A DNA stretch of 64,000 bases from Selaginella moellendorffii (GCF_000143415.4 NW_003314305.1:1274834-1338833), one strand, 5' to 3'; shown: positions 49,250-60,268, counted from the stretch's first letter. The notes: a model not told the origin generated them from the sequence alone. Program-made: numbers and translations.

Positions 49250-49962
49250 AAAAAAAAGAGTTTTGGAAGGAGAACTTACACAGATCTCTGGCTGTAGTAG
49301 CAATTTTTCCAGCATTGTAACAAGCTACACAACCAGATCTAGAGGACGAAAATCGGCCTCAACCATGATGCTATCCAGGAACCGGACACGAAGTGTGGCC
49401 TGCAAGGAGAAAAGCATGTAAGTCAGACGATCCATGGAGTGACAATTTCATTACCTTAGCAAACTTGGATCTACGAGCTGCTGCCTCAGCGTCACGGCTT
49501 TTTGCTGTCTTCAAGAATCTCTCTGGAAGGAAAACAAAAAAAAGGAAACTTTGAGTGAAAGATCATATGGAAGAAACCAACACGATCGAACCTGCCGACC
49601 TTTTCTTTTCTTGGACACCAATCGGGCATAATCTTCCGGAGTTAGCTCGTAGAATTCATCGCTCTCGGCCTCCTCTGCCCCACCCATCAAAATCGAAAAC
49701 TCGGAAAGGACTTCTCTCGCCTTTGCCAGTCGCGTGCTGAATCGGGGCCTCCAACGCCGCGGGATTGACGAACACACTTGAGAATTCTTGGAAGAACTCT
49801 AATAAGGTCTTTATGGCGACCACGGAAGCGCATTGTCGGCGCCTGGCAGCAATCGCTGGTTTGTACCGTGTGATCGAACTCTCCAATCCTGAAAATTCTC
49901 TCTTACAGGCGGCAGTGAGAAGCTGGATTGAAAGACATCTCCAAGTGATTTTCCCGCGCTAG
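49250..49962. pseudogene. Split, internally inverted PUX1 copy (unit B)
   Basis: Same arrangement as at 41510-42206. The middle exons are on the minus strand (49790-49250; AESDEFYELTPEDYARLVSK), and the N-terminal exon is on the plus strand from 49813 (MATTEAHCRRLAAIAGLYRV), ending in RHLQVIFPR and a stop. It shares the same inversion junction, so the inversion is older than the tandem duplication. Confidence 0.75.
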
Positions 49963-49984
49963 GGTGGGGGAGGACGATCCACGA

Positions 49985-51128
49985 CTGGATTGGAGAAGCG
50001 CATTGACGGATTGGATTGGAGGTATGCCGCGCTGCTCGAGAGATTCAAGCGGCCGAAGATTGGGGGCGGGGATTCCCGTGAAGCCGCCATTGGCACCAAA
50101 GAAGCCGCTGGATGATTGGGTCTTTGTATATGGCCATCCAAAACGACTGATTTTTCTTGTTCTTTGTTCCCTTCCATTTTTTTTCCTTGTTTCTTTGTTT
50201 CTTTGGTTCCATTTTTGCTTCTGTTTTTCCCTTTCTTTTTCGTTCTTTGGGGATGCTTACCGGACGAATGCTATGATTCTGTACAGACGTTCCAGGTAGT
50301 TTTTCTCCCTTCGATCGTCACAATCTATCTAAAAAAATGGTCGTTTTGTTCCTTCTTCCAGAAGATGGAAGCCACTGGAGTTTTAGTTGGAAAGCGAAGA
50401 CTCTACGACTACTTGGGTGAGAACTCGTTCTTTCTTGCGATGGATGATAGATGTTCTTATGTAAATGTAGCTGGTGGAGTATATTTTGCACAGCCTGCAA
50501 CGCGAAGAGCCCGCTATCAAGAGGATTGGAGGAATTAGAGACAAGGAGGTATGCATCACCTTTTCGAAAGCCTGGAATGATTTTTCTTAGATGGAACAAT
50601 GCACCATGAGCTTATCCAACTTACTGTAGTAGTTGCCACTATTGTTGAGAGAGAGGAAGAACTATATAATCTTGATAGTGGTTTTATATATAGTTTACAT
50701 GAGAACCAAGTAGGTAGTAGTAGGAGTTGAATTTGGTTAGAATGAGTTAGTTGGAAAAGAAATCTACCATACAAGATGTTTGACAGAGAGGTGAGGTTGT
50801 CTTTGTGATAAAGTCTAAATACGTTTCTTTCGTGTTTCAGGAGCTCTGGTGGCTTATAAAGAATCTCAAGGAAAGGATTTCCATGAGAGACAAGCTTCCA
50901 ATGAAGGATCCGCTGTGGGAGCATCAATCAACGAAATGTATCCGTGCCGAGAACCGTTTGAGACGTTTCTTACAAGATCTAGCCCGGAGAGATTACAGTG
51001 GTAAAGCTTGGAGGATATGCATTTGTTCTCAACTGGAAGTAGCACGATGGTAAGCGAGTTTTATTCGTATGATTACTGACGCTTCTTATTTCTTCTCCAG
51101 AAGGTCAGATCATTCCGAGAATACAGTG
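49985..51128 (+). pseudogene. Gene X relic (unit B)
   Basis: Plus-strand copy with EKRIDGLDWRYAALLERFKR and PPLAPKKPLDDW, then a deletion of the DIESDPEGDFEP codons. Further exons are WGCLPDECYDSVQTFQ, KMEATGVLVGKRRLYDYLGE, EELWWLIKNLKERISMRDKL and TKCIRAENRLRRFLQDLARR. An extra G in the GIGGGD region shifts the frame. It retains some exons lost in unit A (ATGV, ELWWLIKN), so neither unit is simply a copy of the other's decay. Confidence 0.65.
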
Positions 51129-51819
51129 TCACATTCCAACAGCCTTTAAAATGGTCGTCCAAAACTCGCTGGATTCCATCGTTTCTAACATTCGTTTAGT
51201 ACCTCCTCTCTCGGACGATGAGAAAGATCCATCCATTGCTGAAAGGTGACGCACCTGGTAACCAGATAAATCCTCAGGATTGAAGCAAGCGTCGAGGTGG
51301 AAATAGCTGCCATCAGGAAGAACAGAACCACAGGATCTGTGAGTCAATGGATCAATCCCCATCTGTAACAGTTGCTTCTTGAGGTGTGTATTCCAGTGGT
51401 TTTTAATCTCGTTGTCAGTTCGTCCAGGAATGTGCGATGCGATCACGGACCACCTGAAAGTGAGAAACGCAAGAACTAGGTAAAACTCTACAAACTCTTA
51501 CCGGTTACCCAGGATTGAATGCAGCCAGATGATGAGAACCTCTTCTTGGGCTGTGATCCCGCCTCGTTTTATATCCGGCCGGAGATAGTTCGTCCATCGC
51601 AGCCTGCAACTCTTGCCGCAGCGATTAAGTCCTGCTCGCAAGATCCAAGAGAAACTATGAGACGAAGATGTGAGAAATCGATTCACCTGCTTTCTCCGGT
51701 AGCGCTCTCCAATTCTCGTGACCGTGTTTCCGAACGTAAGCGACGAGCTTCTCGTCTTCCTCGGGCTGCCAGGGGCCTTTCGTGAGTCCCTCTTTGTTCC
51801 GGCGAGGAGGCCTCCCCAT
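51129..51819 (-). CDS. R2R3-MYB transcription factor, copy B (intact)
   Basis: Same three-exon gene as copy A with the same 195-residue product; R2 and R3 are complete and the R3 end is [20 protein letters not shown]. Differences from copy A are a few silent or conservative changes and a 3-nt-scale change in the second intron, plus Arg to Cys in the [11 protein letters not shown] tail. Both copies appear functional, giving a young paralogue pair about 7.7 kb apart. Confidence 0.88.
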
Positions 51820-52315
51820 TGCAAAGCAAGGAGAAGTAAAGAGAGCGTTCTACACACGCTGTGATTGTGTATTTATTTGCACACTTTTCCAGTGTAAGAA
51901 GCCTGGAGTGTGAGCTAGATTGCTAGACTTCTCCCTTCTGTCAAAAGGTTTCTTTTGGATTCATCGCTTTAGAGTTATAGATCGTCGCGGCTTTCAAAAG
52001 CTTGTCTTGTCTTTTAGACGCGTTCCAGAAGACCACGTATATCTCTATGGAAAAACTTAGTCAATGCAGTTGCCGACCATACAGTACCCAAGTACGAAGG
52101 ACATGGAGAAAGTTTGGAATGTTCGCCACCTTTTTCGTTTGAAAAGAAAGTAGGAGCGAAGAATTACCTGGAGCTGGACGTTTTGATCGATCATGTCATT
52201 CATACACAGTTGTCATTATAAATTTAAATATAATTTTAATTAACTAATAATAAGTATAATTAATTACTAATGACTATAACTATAACTAATTATATTATTT
52301 CATAAAGGTAGAGAT

Positions 52316-52377
52316 AAACCCTAAAGGTCCAAATCTTAAACCCTAAAGGGTCCAAAACCCTAAATCCTGGGGAGAAA
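52316..52377 (+). promoter_or_regulatory. Telobox cluster upstream of intact DHAD
   Basis: Repeated AAACCCTAAA and AACCCTAAA motifs immediately before the ATG, the same as in copy A. It is likely part of the core promoter or leader. Confidence 0.6.
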
Positions 52378-55064
52378 ATGGCACAGCTACTGGGGAGCGC
52401 TCTCGGCCCGGCGCGGCCAATCCCTCGCAAGAATGCGGCGCCGTCCTCCATCGCCAGGGCATCGGTGAGCTCCTCCCCCACAGAGATCGCCGCTCCATCG
52501 CGGCAGCAGGGCGCCGGCGAGCACGCGATCGTGTTGAATCGCTACAGCAGCCGCGTGACGCAGCCCAAATCCCAGGGCGCGTCGCAGGCCGTGCTCTATG
52601 GCGTGGGGCTGCGCGACGAGGACATGGCCAAGGCGCAGGTCGGGATCTCCTCGGTGTGGTACGAGGGCAACACTTGCAATATGCATTTGCTCAAGCTCTC
52701 CGAGGCTGTCAAGGAGGGCGTGCGCGAGGCTGGCATGGTGGGATTTCGATTCAACACCGTGGGGGTGAGCGATGCCATATCGATGGGGACCGAAGGGATG
52801 TGCTATAGCTTGCAGTCGCGGGATTTGATAGCTGATAGCATCGAGACCGTCATGGGTGGACAGTGGTACGATGCCAATGTCTCCATTCCAGGCTGCGATA
52901 AGAATGTAGGTGATCGAGCAAGCTCTTTCGAAAACTTCTCTATGCTCTCCTTTCTCTCTCTTGTTTCTTTTTTGTTTTCTCATTCTTTCTTTGTGCTTAT
53001 AGATGCCAGGAACTCTCATTGCAATGGGAAGGCTGAATCGACCAAGTATTATGGTTTACGGAGGAACTATCAAAGTAAGTTTTCTCTTTCTTTTTGGTTT
53101 CTTTTGTTCGTGCTTGCTGAAAGTGTTGGTTCAGCCAGGAATCGTGAACGGGCATACGTACGATATAGTGTCAGCTTTCCAGGTATTTCTGGGTCTTTGT
53201 TTTTCTCATGGTGGTCGCATAAACGAAGCCTATGCTGTGTTTTCGTTGTCTTCTCGGTTTATTTTTCTTAACGTACAGAGCTACGGAGAATATGTTGGTG
53301 GTCACATTTCTGACGAGCAGCGACTGAAAGTTTTGCAACATTCATGTCCAGGTGCTGGAGCTTGTGGTGGAATGTACACGGCAAATACCATGGCCAGCGC
53401 CATTGAAGCCTTAGGCATGTCCCTTCCTTACAGGTCTCTCTCTTAGTCTTTTACGTGTTTTCCGATATTATTTATTTGTTTTTTCTTTTGTAAATGCAGT
53501 TCTTCTATTCCAGCTGAAGACCCTCTGAAGCTACAAGAATGCCGACTGGTGGGAAAACACTTGCTGGAGCTGCTGAAGATGGACTTGAAACCGAAAGACA
53601 TAATCACGAAAGAGTCGCTTCACAATGCCATGGTCGTCGTAATGGCGCTGGGAGGATCGACAAATGCCGTGCTACACCTGATCGCAATTGCGAGGTAGTG
53701 AAAATCTGATCTTTCTGGTTGTCATTGAGTTTCGCTAGTTACGCAGGTCAGTAAACGTGCCACTGACCTTGGACGACTTTCAGAAAGTTAGTGACAAAGT
53801 TCCGTTTATCGCTGATCTTAAACCCAGCGGGAAGTATGTAATGGAGGACTTGCATAAGGTCTGTAATTCCCAGTTTTGTGGTGACTCACAATATATTGCG
53901 ATGTCACAGATTGGTGGAACGCCTGGCGTTTTAAAGTATCTGCTTGAAGAGGGCTACCTCAATGGCGACTGCATCACTGGTAACTTCAAGAAATGGAGTG
54001 ATCTTGCGCAAAGTAACGTTTTTTTTTTGTTTCTCTCTCTCTCTTTTCTGGTATGTCCAGTGACTGGCAAGACCTTGTCGGAAAATATATCCATCTGCCC
54101 GCCCTTGAGCGAGGGACAGGTAACTTAAAAATTATCCTGGTGTTTCCCTTGACATAAATTATTTTACAGGATGTCATACATCCACTAGATCGGCCGATCA
54201 AGTCGACTGGCCACATACAGATCTTGTATGGAAACCTGGCTCCCGAGGGCTCCGTTGCAAAAATCACTGGGAAAGAGGGTCTTTACTTTTCAGGTGGAAA
54301 TGCATTTTTGTTGTTTGTTCTTCTTTTTACTACTTACGAGCTTTTTGCTTGCCAGGTCCTGCTCGGGTTTTCGAAGGCGAAGAAGCTATGCTTTCAGCGC
54401 TGTCTGAGAATCCTCAAAGCTTCAAGGTTTACTTTTTTCTCTCTGTCCAAAGCAAGATATGATAATCACTGGTGATCGGTGAAATACTCAGGGCTCCGTG
54501 ATTGTTATCAGGGGAGAAGGTCCCAAAGGTGGTCCGGGAATGCCTGAGATGCTAACTCCTACAAGTGCGATCATGGGTGCTGGCTTGGGGAAGGTGTGTA
54601 AAGTTCGTTTGCTATGTTTCGCCATGAAAATCTCACTCCTTTCTTTCCAGGAAGTAGCTCTCCTCACGGATGGGAGATTTTCAGGAGGTTCTCATGGTTT
54701 TGTCGTTGGACACATTTGTCCAGAAGCCCAGGTACTCATACAAACGAGCTCATTTCGTCTCTATTTGTTAAATTCATGTTGTGTGATTTCCAGGTTGGGG
54801 GTCCAATCGCCTTAGTCCGAGATGGAGATAGAATCACTCTTGACATTGAGAAGCGACTGATTGATCTCGGCGTGGCCGAGGACGAGCTTGCGGCACGAAA
54901 GAAAGCGTGGACAGCGCCACCTCTCAAGGCAACTCGTGGAACGCTATACAAGGTAAGAACAAAGCAAATAAAAAGCTGTCAAAGTTTTCACGGTGGATTT
55001 GATTTCCTTGCAGTACATCAAGAATGTGAAGTCCGCCTCCGAAGGCTGCGTGACCGATGAATAG
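52378..55064 (+). CDS. DHAD: Dihydroxy-acid dehydratase, plastid (intact copy)
   Basis: Third step of branched-chain amino-acid synthesis in the plastid: dehydrates dihydroxy-acids to 2-oxo acids using an Fe-S cluster. About a dozen exons with short introns. The Arg/Ser/Ala-rich N-terminus ([20 protein letters not shown]) is a transit peptide. Cluster cysteines lie in [15 protein letters not shown] and [16 protein letters not shown]. Other conserved blocks are [65 protein letters not shown] and [12 protein letters not shown]. The end is SEGCVTDE and a TAG at 55062-55064. It is the only complete DHAD among several copies in the window, so it is presumably the essential one. Confidence 0.95.
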
Positions 55065-55166
55065 AAATTTTCTGTGAGACCAAGTTTTGTAGAGAAGTTT
55101 TAACGTTTGGTAAAATTGGTAAAACTAAACCTGGAGATGGAAAAAAAACTGGTTTTTTTCAGCAAT

Positions 55167-55249
55167 CCGACCTTAGCTCAGTTGGTAGAGCGGAGGACTG
55201 TAGTGATCCAGACATCCTTAGGTCGCTGGTTCGATTCCGGCAGGTCGGA
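55167..55249 (+). tRNA. tRNA-Tyr (GTA) with a short intron
   Basis: The acceptor CCGACCT pairs with AGGTCGG followed by A. The D-arm TAGCTCAGTTGGTAGAGC, anticodon stem GAGGA/TCCTT, loop CTGTAG and T-arm GCTGGTTCGATTCCGGC are all intact. An intron of about 10 nt (TGATCCAGAC) sits after position 37, the canonical place for eukaryotic tRNA-Tyr introns. It lies 100 nt downstream of DHAD. Confidence 0.95.
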
Positions 55250-55363
55250 AACTCCTTTTTGTTTTAATCTTCTTTTTTTGGATTTATTTTTTGGAGATTC
55301 TCGTTCTTCTTTGGGTCCAGGGCTATCTTTTAAAGTTCTCCTCATTCTTCTCTCTCCATTGCA

Positions 55364-56515
55364 ATGGCGGATGACATTCTCGCTTTTGGCTTGCAGATGA
55401 TGGAAGCGATCCAAGTCTCGCAGCAGCAGGGATTTGGGGGAGACGATCACGCAGCATCCAGCATGGAATCAAGGATGGAATCGTTAGATTCCGACGTCGC
55501 CGCTGTTCTTCGCGTATACTTGGCCGACGTCATCAAGTGGCAGCAGGAGGAGGCCGACCGGCGGCTGGCGGAGCTGGAGCAGCGCAGGGAGAGCCGTCGA
55601 TTGCGCCAGCTGGACCACGACCGACGGCTCGCAGAGGATCTCCACCGGCACTGGAACGTGTTGGGGGACACGCACTACCGGCGCGCGGACGAGCCGCTGC
55701 CGGTGGAGTTTGACGACGTGGGGTACTGCGGGGAATATGCGCCACCCGTGGGAGAGAATATGCCGCCCGTACCGGCCGCGGACGTCACCGATGTGTGTAC
55801 CATCTGCGCCGAGAACCGGTTTCCAGCGAGATGGTCACGGTGTCGGGGTGTGACCACCGGTTCTGCGTCCACTGCGTGGAGCGGCACGCCGCGGTGAAAG
55901 TGACGCAGGGTGAGGTGAATATCCGGTGCCCCGCGGTGAACTGCGCGGTGAGTTTCAGCGACGAAGAGTGTGGGCGTTTGCTTTCCGAGAAGACCTTGGA
56001 AATGCTGGCCAAGCGCGTCAAGGACTTGAGCATCCCGGCGGAGTATAAAGTGTACTGTCCGTACAAGGACTGCTCCGAGATGATGGACAGGCGGGAGCTG
56101 GAGGTATCCGACTCCACGTCATCGTCCAGCTCGGCATCCGCGTCTGCTCGGGCCTGTGTGACGTGTTCCAGATGCGAGAATAAGATGTGCTTGCGGTGCA
56201 ACGTGGCATGGCATGTCGACATGTCGTGTGACACGTTTCAGGCGCTTCCTGCCCACCTGCGTGACGTGGAAGGCGCGATGTTGCACACGCTGGCAAAGAG
56301 AAAGCAGTGGGCACAGTGTGAGAGGTGTGGGCGGATTATCGAGCGTGACGGTGGATGCGAACACATTAAATGCAAGTATGTGAATTTTTCTTTTTCTCTT
56401 TAAATTTGGAGCTTTTTTAAAAAAACTTTCTTGCAGATGCGACTATGAGTTTTGCTACATGTGCGGAAAGAAATGGATTCGTGCAAACCATTCTTGCGTA
56501 AGAGCTTTCAATTAA
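55364..56515 (+). CDS. RBR-type (RING-IBR-RING) E3 ubiquitin ligase with a frameshift in RING1
   Basis: RBR ligases pass ubiquitin through a cysteine in RING2. From the ATG at 55364 (MADDILAFGLQMMEAIQVSQ) the frame has a charged helix (EEADRRLAELEQRRESRRLR) and enters RING1 at VCTICAE. It then shifts by one base near 55808, and the rest continues in another frame: SSEMVTVSGCDHRFCVHCVE, the IBR (CPYKDCSEMM, CSRCENKMCLRCNVAWHVDM) and RING2 (WAQCERCGRIIERDGGCEHI, then KC and, after a short intron, CDYEFCYMCGKKW). The catalytic Cys is in DGGCEH. The frame ends shortly after HSC, so the tail is short. It may be a pseudogene, an assembly error or a frameshifted allele. Confidence 0.75.
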
Positions 56516-57097
56516 TTGCAGTTTGGATTTCCTTTAATCCATCATTAAATCCAATCAATTTCTAGTGTTAAAATGATGGTTTAAAGGAAATTTAAAAAGA
56601 TATGTTAATCTAGGTCTTAGTGTAGTATAATACGAATAATCTAAATTAATGTGTTTTAGGTTGGTTAACCAATATGAATATTCGATTTAACAACAGATTA
56701 AAATAAAATTAAAGTAGTAAAAGTAAATTTTATTCAAATATTAAATCCTCAGTGAAGTGTTCGATTAGCGAGTAAAGTAAAAGGGAAAAGTTTTGATCAC
56801 TTTAATCAGTACGAATATTCGATCGCTTAGTGGAGGTCCTCGCCCTAGCTAGTCGATGCCAACACTTTCGCGAAGCGCGTCGAATTTCGGGGCCGGCGTC
56901 CCGGAATAAGATCATCGCAGCTAGGTCTGGAGCGATCTCCAGCATTTCTTCTCTTTTGTTGCAGAGATTTTGAGGTGAATCCTATGGCTTCTTGGAGGCG
57001 ATCGCTCAGCGCTGGCCTGGTATGGTGTGGATCTCGCGAAATATCGGGGTTTGCTTAGCTGGATTTCGTGTTCTTGAAGGGAAATGCAGGCTCTGGA
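56516..57097. other. AT-rich spacer and ADF leader
   Basis: From 56516 to about 56850 the DNA is AT-rich without exons. A TTTTGTTGCAG acceptor near 56960 and a GAGGTGAAT donor near 56972 suggest a spliced ADF leader. An alternative start at 56984 (MASWRRSLSAGL) would need an intron of only about 38 nt. Confidence 0.4.
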
Positions 57098-57920
57098 ATG
57101 GCCGTGAGTGGCGAGTGCAAGAACAAATTCCTGGAGCTTCAGAGGAAGAAGGCGTACCGCTACCTCATCTTCAAGATCGACGACGCCACCAACGAGGTCG
57201 TGGTGGAGAAGACGGGCGCTCCTGCCGAGAGCTACGATGATTTCGCAGCGTGCTTGCCAGAGAGCGATTGCCGGTATGCCGTCTTCGATTTCGATTTCGT
57301 GACAGAGGATTTGTGCCAAAAGAGCAAGATTTTTTTCATTGCATGGTATGTCTCCATTCCTTTCCTCTTTGATAGCGTGCTCGATAGAGTGATATCTCTC
57401 TCAGATAGTCTTTGCTCGCAGTTCTTTTCAATCTCTTCCTCGCTAGCATTTTCTCAAACTTTTCTCAAGCTCTCAGCTAGAACTTGGAGGATAGATTCTA
57501 GAGCTTTATAGATGGATCTTAGCTCCATTGTTCGTTTGGGTCAGGCAGTCTTTCTCGCAATTCTCTCAATCTCTTCCTCGCTAGACGTTCTCTCTAGCTA
57601 TAGCTAAAACTTGAAGGATCGATTCTAGAGCTTCTAGATGGATCTTAGCTCCATTGCTCGTTTCGATGGGCCAGACAGTCTTCCTCGCTCGCTAGCATTT
57701 TCTCAAACTTTTCTCAAGCTCTCTCTTAGAATCTTTATAGAAATTCATTGCGATCTTTCTTTTTCTCAGGTCCCCAGATCTTTCCAGAGTGAAGAACAAG
57801 ATGATCTACGCGAGCTCCAAGGACAGGATCCGGCGAGAACTCGATGGAATCCACTATGAAGTTCAAGCAACCGATCCAACCGAAATGGACATAGAAGTCA
57901 TTAGAGATAGAGCCAATTAA
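57098..57920 (+). CDS. ADF: Actin-depolymerizing factor (ADF/cofilin)
   Basis: Severs and depolymerises actin filaments. Two coding exons, 57098-57345 and 57770-57920, give 132 residues. Motifs are [80 protein letters not shown], and the actin-binding long helix region [20 protein letters not shown], ending [12 protein letters not shown] chose the ATG at 57098, after a TGCAG acceptor. Typical plant ADFs have about seven more residues (MANAASG), which here would need a small upstream exon. The 424-nt second intron is unusually long for this window and contains repeated CTCGCTAGCATTTTCTCAA blocks. Confidence 0.9.
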
Positions 57921-58063
57921 TTAAACACAAATCCAATCTATCCACTCAACCTAATGTGCTGCCATATGGTGCTGCCACGTATCGCCACGTGTAGGCTCAC
58001 TTTCGCGCCACAATTCTCTCTGGTTTTTTAGGGCTCCAATCGAGCTTCTTAGGGCAACTGGCA

Positions 58064-59175
58064 ATGGCGATGATCAATGCTAGTGCTGCTGCGAGCGCAT
58101 TCGGGATTGGATCGAGTGGAACGAAACTGAGATCGGGGCTAGGATCCAAGAGGGTTTTCTGTGGGCGCTGCTGCTCGCGACTTGTGGCGCCATCGCTTTG
58201 GATGCGTGCTGGAACGAGTTGCGTCAGGGCGAATAGCAAGGTACGTTGATCGATCGATCGATTGATCGAGCTTGGAGAATTCTCATTTCTTCTATTTCTT
58301 TGTTCTGTGGGTAGAATCAAAGCGAGAGCATTGCTTTGGACGACGCGGACGCGCTGGCTTCTCGAGACAGTATGGAAGATGGAGGTGGAATCGACGTCCG
58401 AGGCAATCTAGCGGACGGAAAGAATCACGAATCGGTGGAGACGGAGGGGGAAGAGAAGAGTCCAGTGTGGATTTCTCGCGGGAGTTTGGAAGACACTGGG
58501 GGAAGTGATGCGACCGAAGTGCTGGAAACTTTCACTGGCACCGACCATAAAAACAACGAGCAAGAGTCTGGAAAGGTTGGGTCCGAGGCATTCGATTCCA
58601 GGCGGGAGAAAGATCTGGACGATATCGAGCAGCAGTATCTCTTGAATGACAAGCTCGCGGCGAGCGGGAGTGGAGTCCAGGCCGCAGCAGAGTCGATTAC
58701 AGGGAACTCGGAGGCAGTCGGGGAGAATCTGAAGAACTTGCTCCAGGAAACTCTTCCAGACGGAGGTAAAAATCCAGTTTTTAGCACTCCAGAGACCCCG
58801 GATTCTTCCCCCGGCGGAGAGAATGCCAGTGCTTTTCTTCCCGGTTCCTCCGGACGAGACTGGAGAGTCTGGGCCACGGCGATTCCAGACGAGCAGGAGA
58901 AATCCAAGAAAACTTTGGGGAATAGCGAATCAAAATGCGACGAGGGATCGAAAACAAAAGATCCAGGTAAGCGTTTTTCTTGACCAAAGATCGAATTTTT
59001 GCCTTCGGTTGTTCCAGCCAAGATTGCTGATCGATTGGGATACTTGGAAGAGATCGTGATGAAAAAGGATAACAGCAAATCCCCCGAGGATTACAATCGC
59101 CGCGCAACTATCTTTGAGAAGAGCGATCAGGCATTCAAAGCAGAGAAATCTAACAAAGAATCAACGGCATCGTAG
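58064..59175 (+). CDS. Gene Y: putative plastid-targeted acidic protein, unknown function
   Basis: Three exons (58064-58240, 58315-58966, 59018-59175), 328 residues. The first 60 residues (ASAFGIGSSGTKLRSGLGSK, RVFCGRCCSRLVAPS) are Ser/Arg-rich, like a plastid transit peptide. The rest is acidic, Ser/Gly-rich and probably disordered, with a conserved-looking C-terminal piece AKIADRLGYLEEIVMKKDNS. No domain was recognised. A partial copy lies at 38520-39060. Confidence 0.75.
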
Positions 59176-59238
59176 CTATACTTTTCCTTCTTGTATGTAA
59201 ATAAAGAGAAAGAAAATCAGGGTTTTTTTTTCTCTCTA

Positions 59239-59661
59239 ATGGAGGGCTCGAGCGAGACGCCGGACGTGAAGCCAGAGAAAAAGCCTGGCGATCACATGAA
59301 TCTCAAAGTGAAGAGCCAGGTAAAAGAAGCCATTGATTTCACTGGCAGGGGTTGGATCTCTTGGTTTCTCTTGCTTGTTTGATGATCTTGTAGGATGGAA
59401 ACGAGATTTGCTTCTCGATCAGGCGTAACACGCGGTTGGCGAAGCTTATGAAGGCCTATTGCGAGCGAATGTCGGTGGCACCGGACTCGATAGCGTTTCT
59501 TCTAGATGGCAAAAGGCTCCGTGAGGATCAAACACCAGAGGAGGTAGCGTTTCTTCTTTTCCTTTTCTTTTTTTTTTCTTGATTGTTCTTTGTAGTTGGA
59601 AATGGAAGATGGCGATGAAATAGATGCCATGCTTCACCAGACTGGAGGAATGCCGTTGTAG
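59239..59661 (+). CDS. SUMO: SUMO (small ubiquitin-like modifier)
   Basis: Covalent protein modifier. Three exons (59239-59319, 59394-59543, 59596-59661), 98 residues. An N-terminal extension ([20 protein letters not shown]) precedes the ubiquitin fold [71 protein letters not shown]. The di-Gly is followed by MPL, which a SUMO protease must remove. The fold is canonical for plant SUMO1/2. The gene is compact and lies 63 nt after the gene Y stop. Confidence 0.96.
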
Positions 59662-59754
59662 TTTCTGCACCTATTACAGAATCTCTTGAAATTTGATTGC
59701 CTCGTGACTCAATCCCTCTTTTTGATAGTCAAGAAGACGGGCCTTTTTTAGGTG

Positions 59755-59945
59755 GATTGAAGAGGCTCCGCAGGAGGGCCGTGAGGATTTCCAGCACTGC
59801 ATTTTTGCTCGGGTTCCTTCTTGACAAACGCCTCGGCCGTTCGGTTTACTTCTTTTAAGTTATGAATCATGAAGAACTTGTGGCCTTACCTCACTCGCTC
59901 CTTGTGGTTGCTGGCAAGAAGTTCGTGTCGAAGTGCCATCTTTTC
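59755..59945 (-). pseudogene. Fragment of the CCDC174-like gene
   Basis: Decayed copy of pieces of 61360-61670. It has the complement of KHKSS and KAFVKKELE-like codons (TTCCTTCTTGACAAACGCCT matches both loci), then the intron and the ELV/EVN exon junction area (ACTTGTGGCCTTACCTCACT). About 1.6 kb of unrelated sequence separates it from the parent gene. Confidence 0.65.
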
Positions 59946-60268
59946 GTTTTCATCCCAATGAGATCAACATATACATTTCGACAGTGCGTGACAAGCCTCA
60001 TCTCGCACAGCAACATTGAAAGTCCGGATTCCTATGGTAATGTTTGCCCTTGGTGTCCATGGAAGTGCCTTGCGATATGTTCTCAGACATATTACGGAAG
60101 CGAAGCAGAGAGAGGCAGAAGCGAATCGAAAAGGCACAGTTACATTGAAAGTGTTCAAGATGTTTATTTGTTCTTCATGGTGGCACAAACATATATGTAG
60201 AGAACTTGTCAGTGTTGAACAGCCACGCGTACAAAGAAGTTTGTTAGTTGTATACTATAAGTTCTATC

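Larger units (their letters stand above)
39370..54770. repeat. Direct tandem duplication of about 7.7 kb (units about 39370-47104 and 47105-54770)
   Basis: The two units carry the same series: foldback element, DHAD and kinase fragments (-), split PUX1, gene X relic (+), R2R3-MYB (-), telobox region and DHAD (+). Equivalent landmarks are offset by about 7.67-7.76 kb (MYB start 44131 and 51819; DHAD start 44710 and 52378). Long exon stretches are almost identical, so the duplication is young. Unit B runs on into the intact DHAD 3' end; unit A does not. Confidence 0.88.

Noticed and set aside
20450-54800. Possibility that the repeated block is built from LTR or non-LTR retrotransposons
   Set aside because: I looked for reverse transcriptase, integrase and protease motifs, LTR pairs and poly-A tails after the fragments and saw none. 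The fragments retain introns, so they were copied as DNA.
55800-55820. An 8-nt GT...AG segment that would restore the RBR frame if spliced
   Set aside because: Far below any workable intron length; a base error or real frameshift is more likely.
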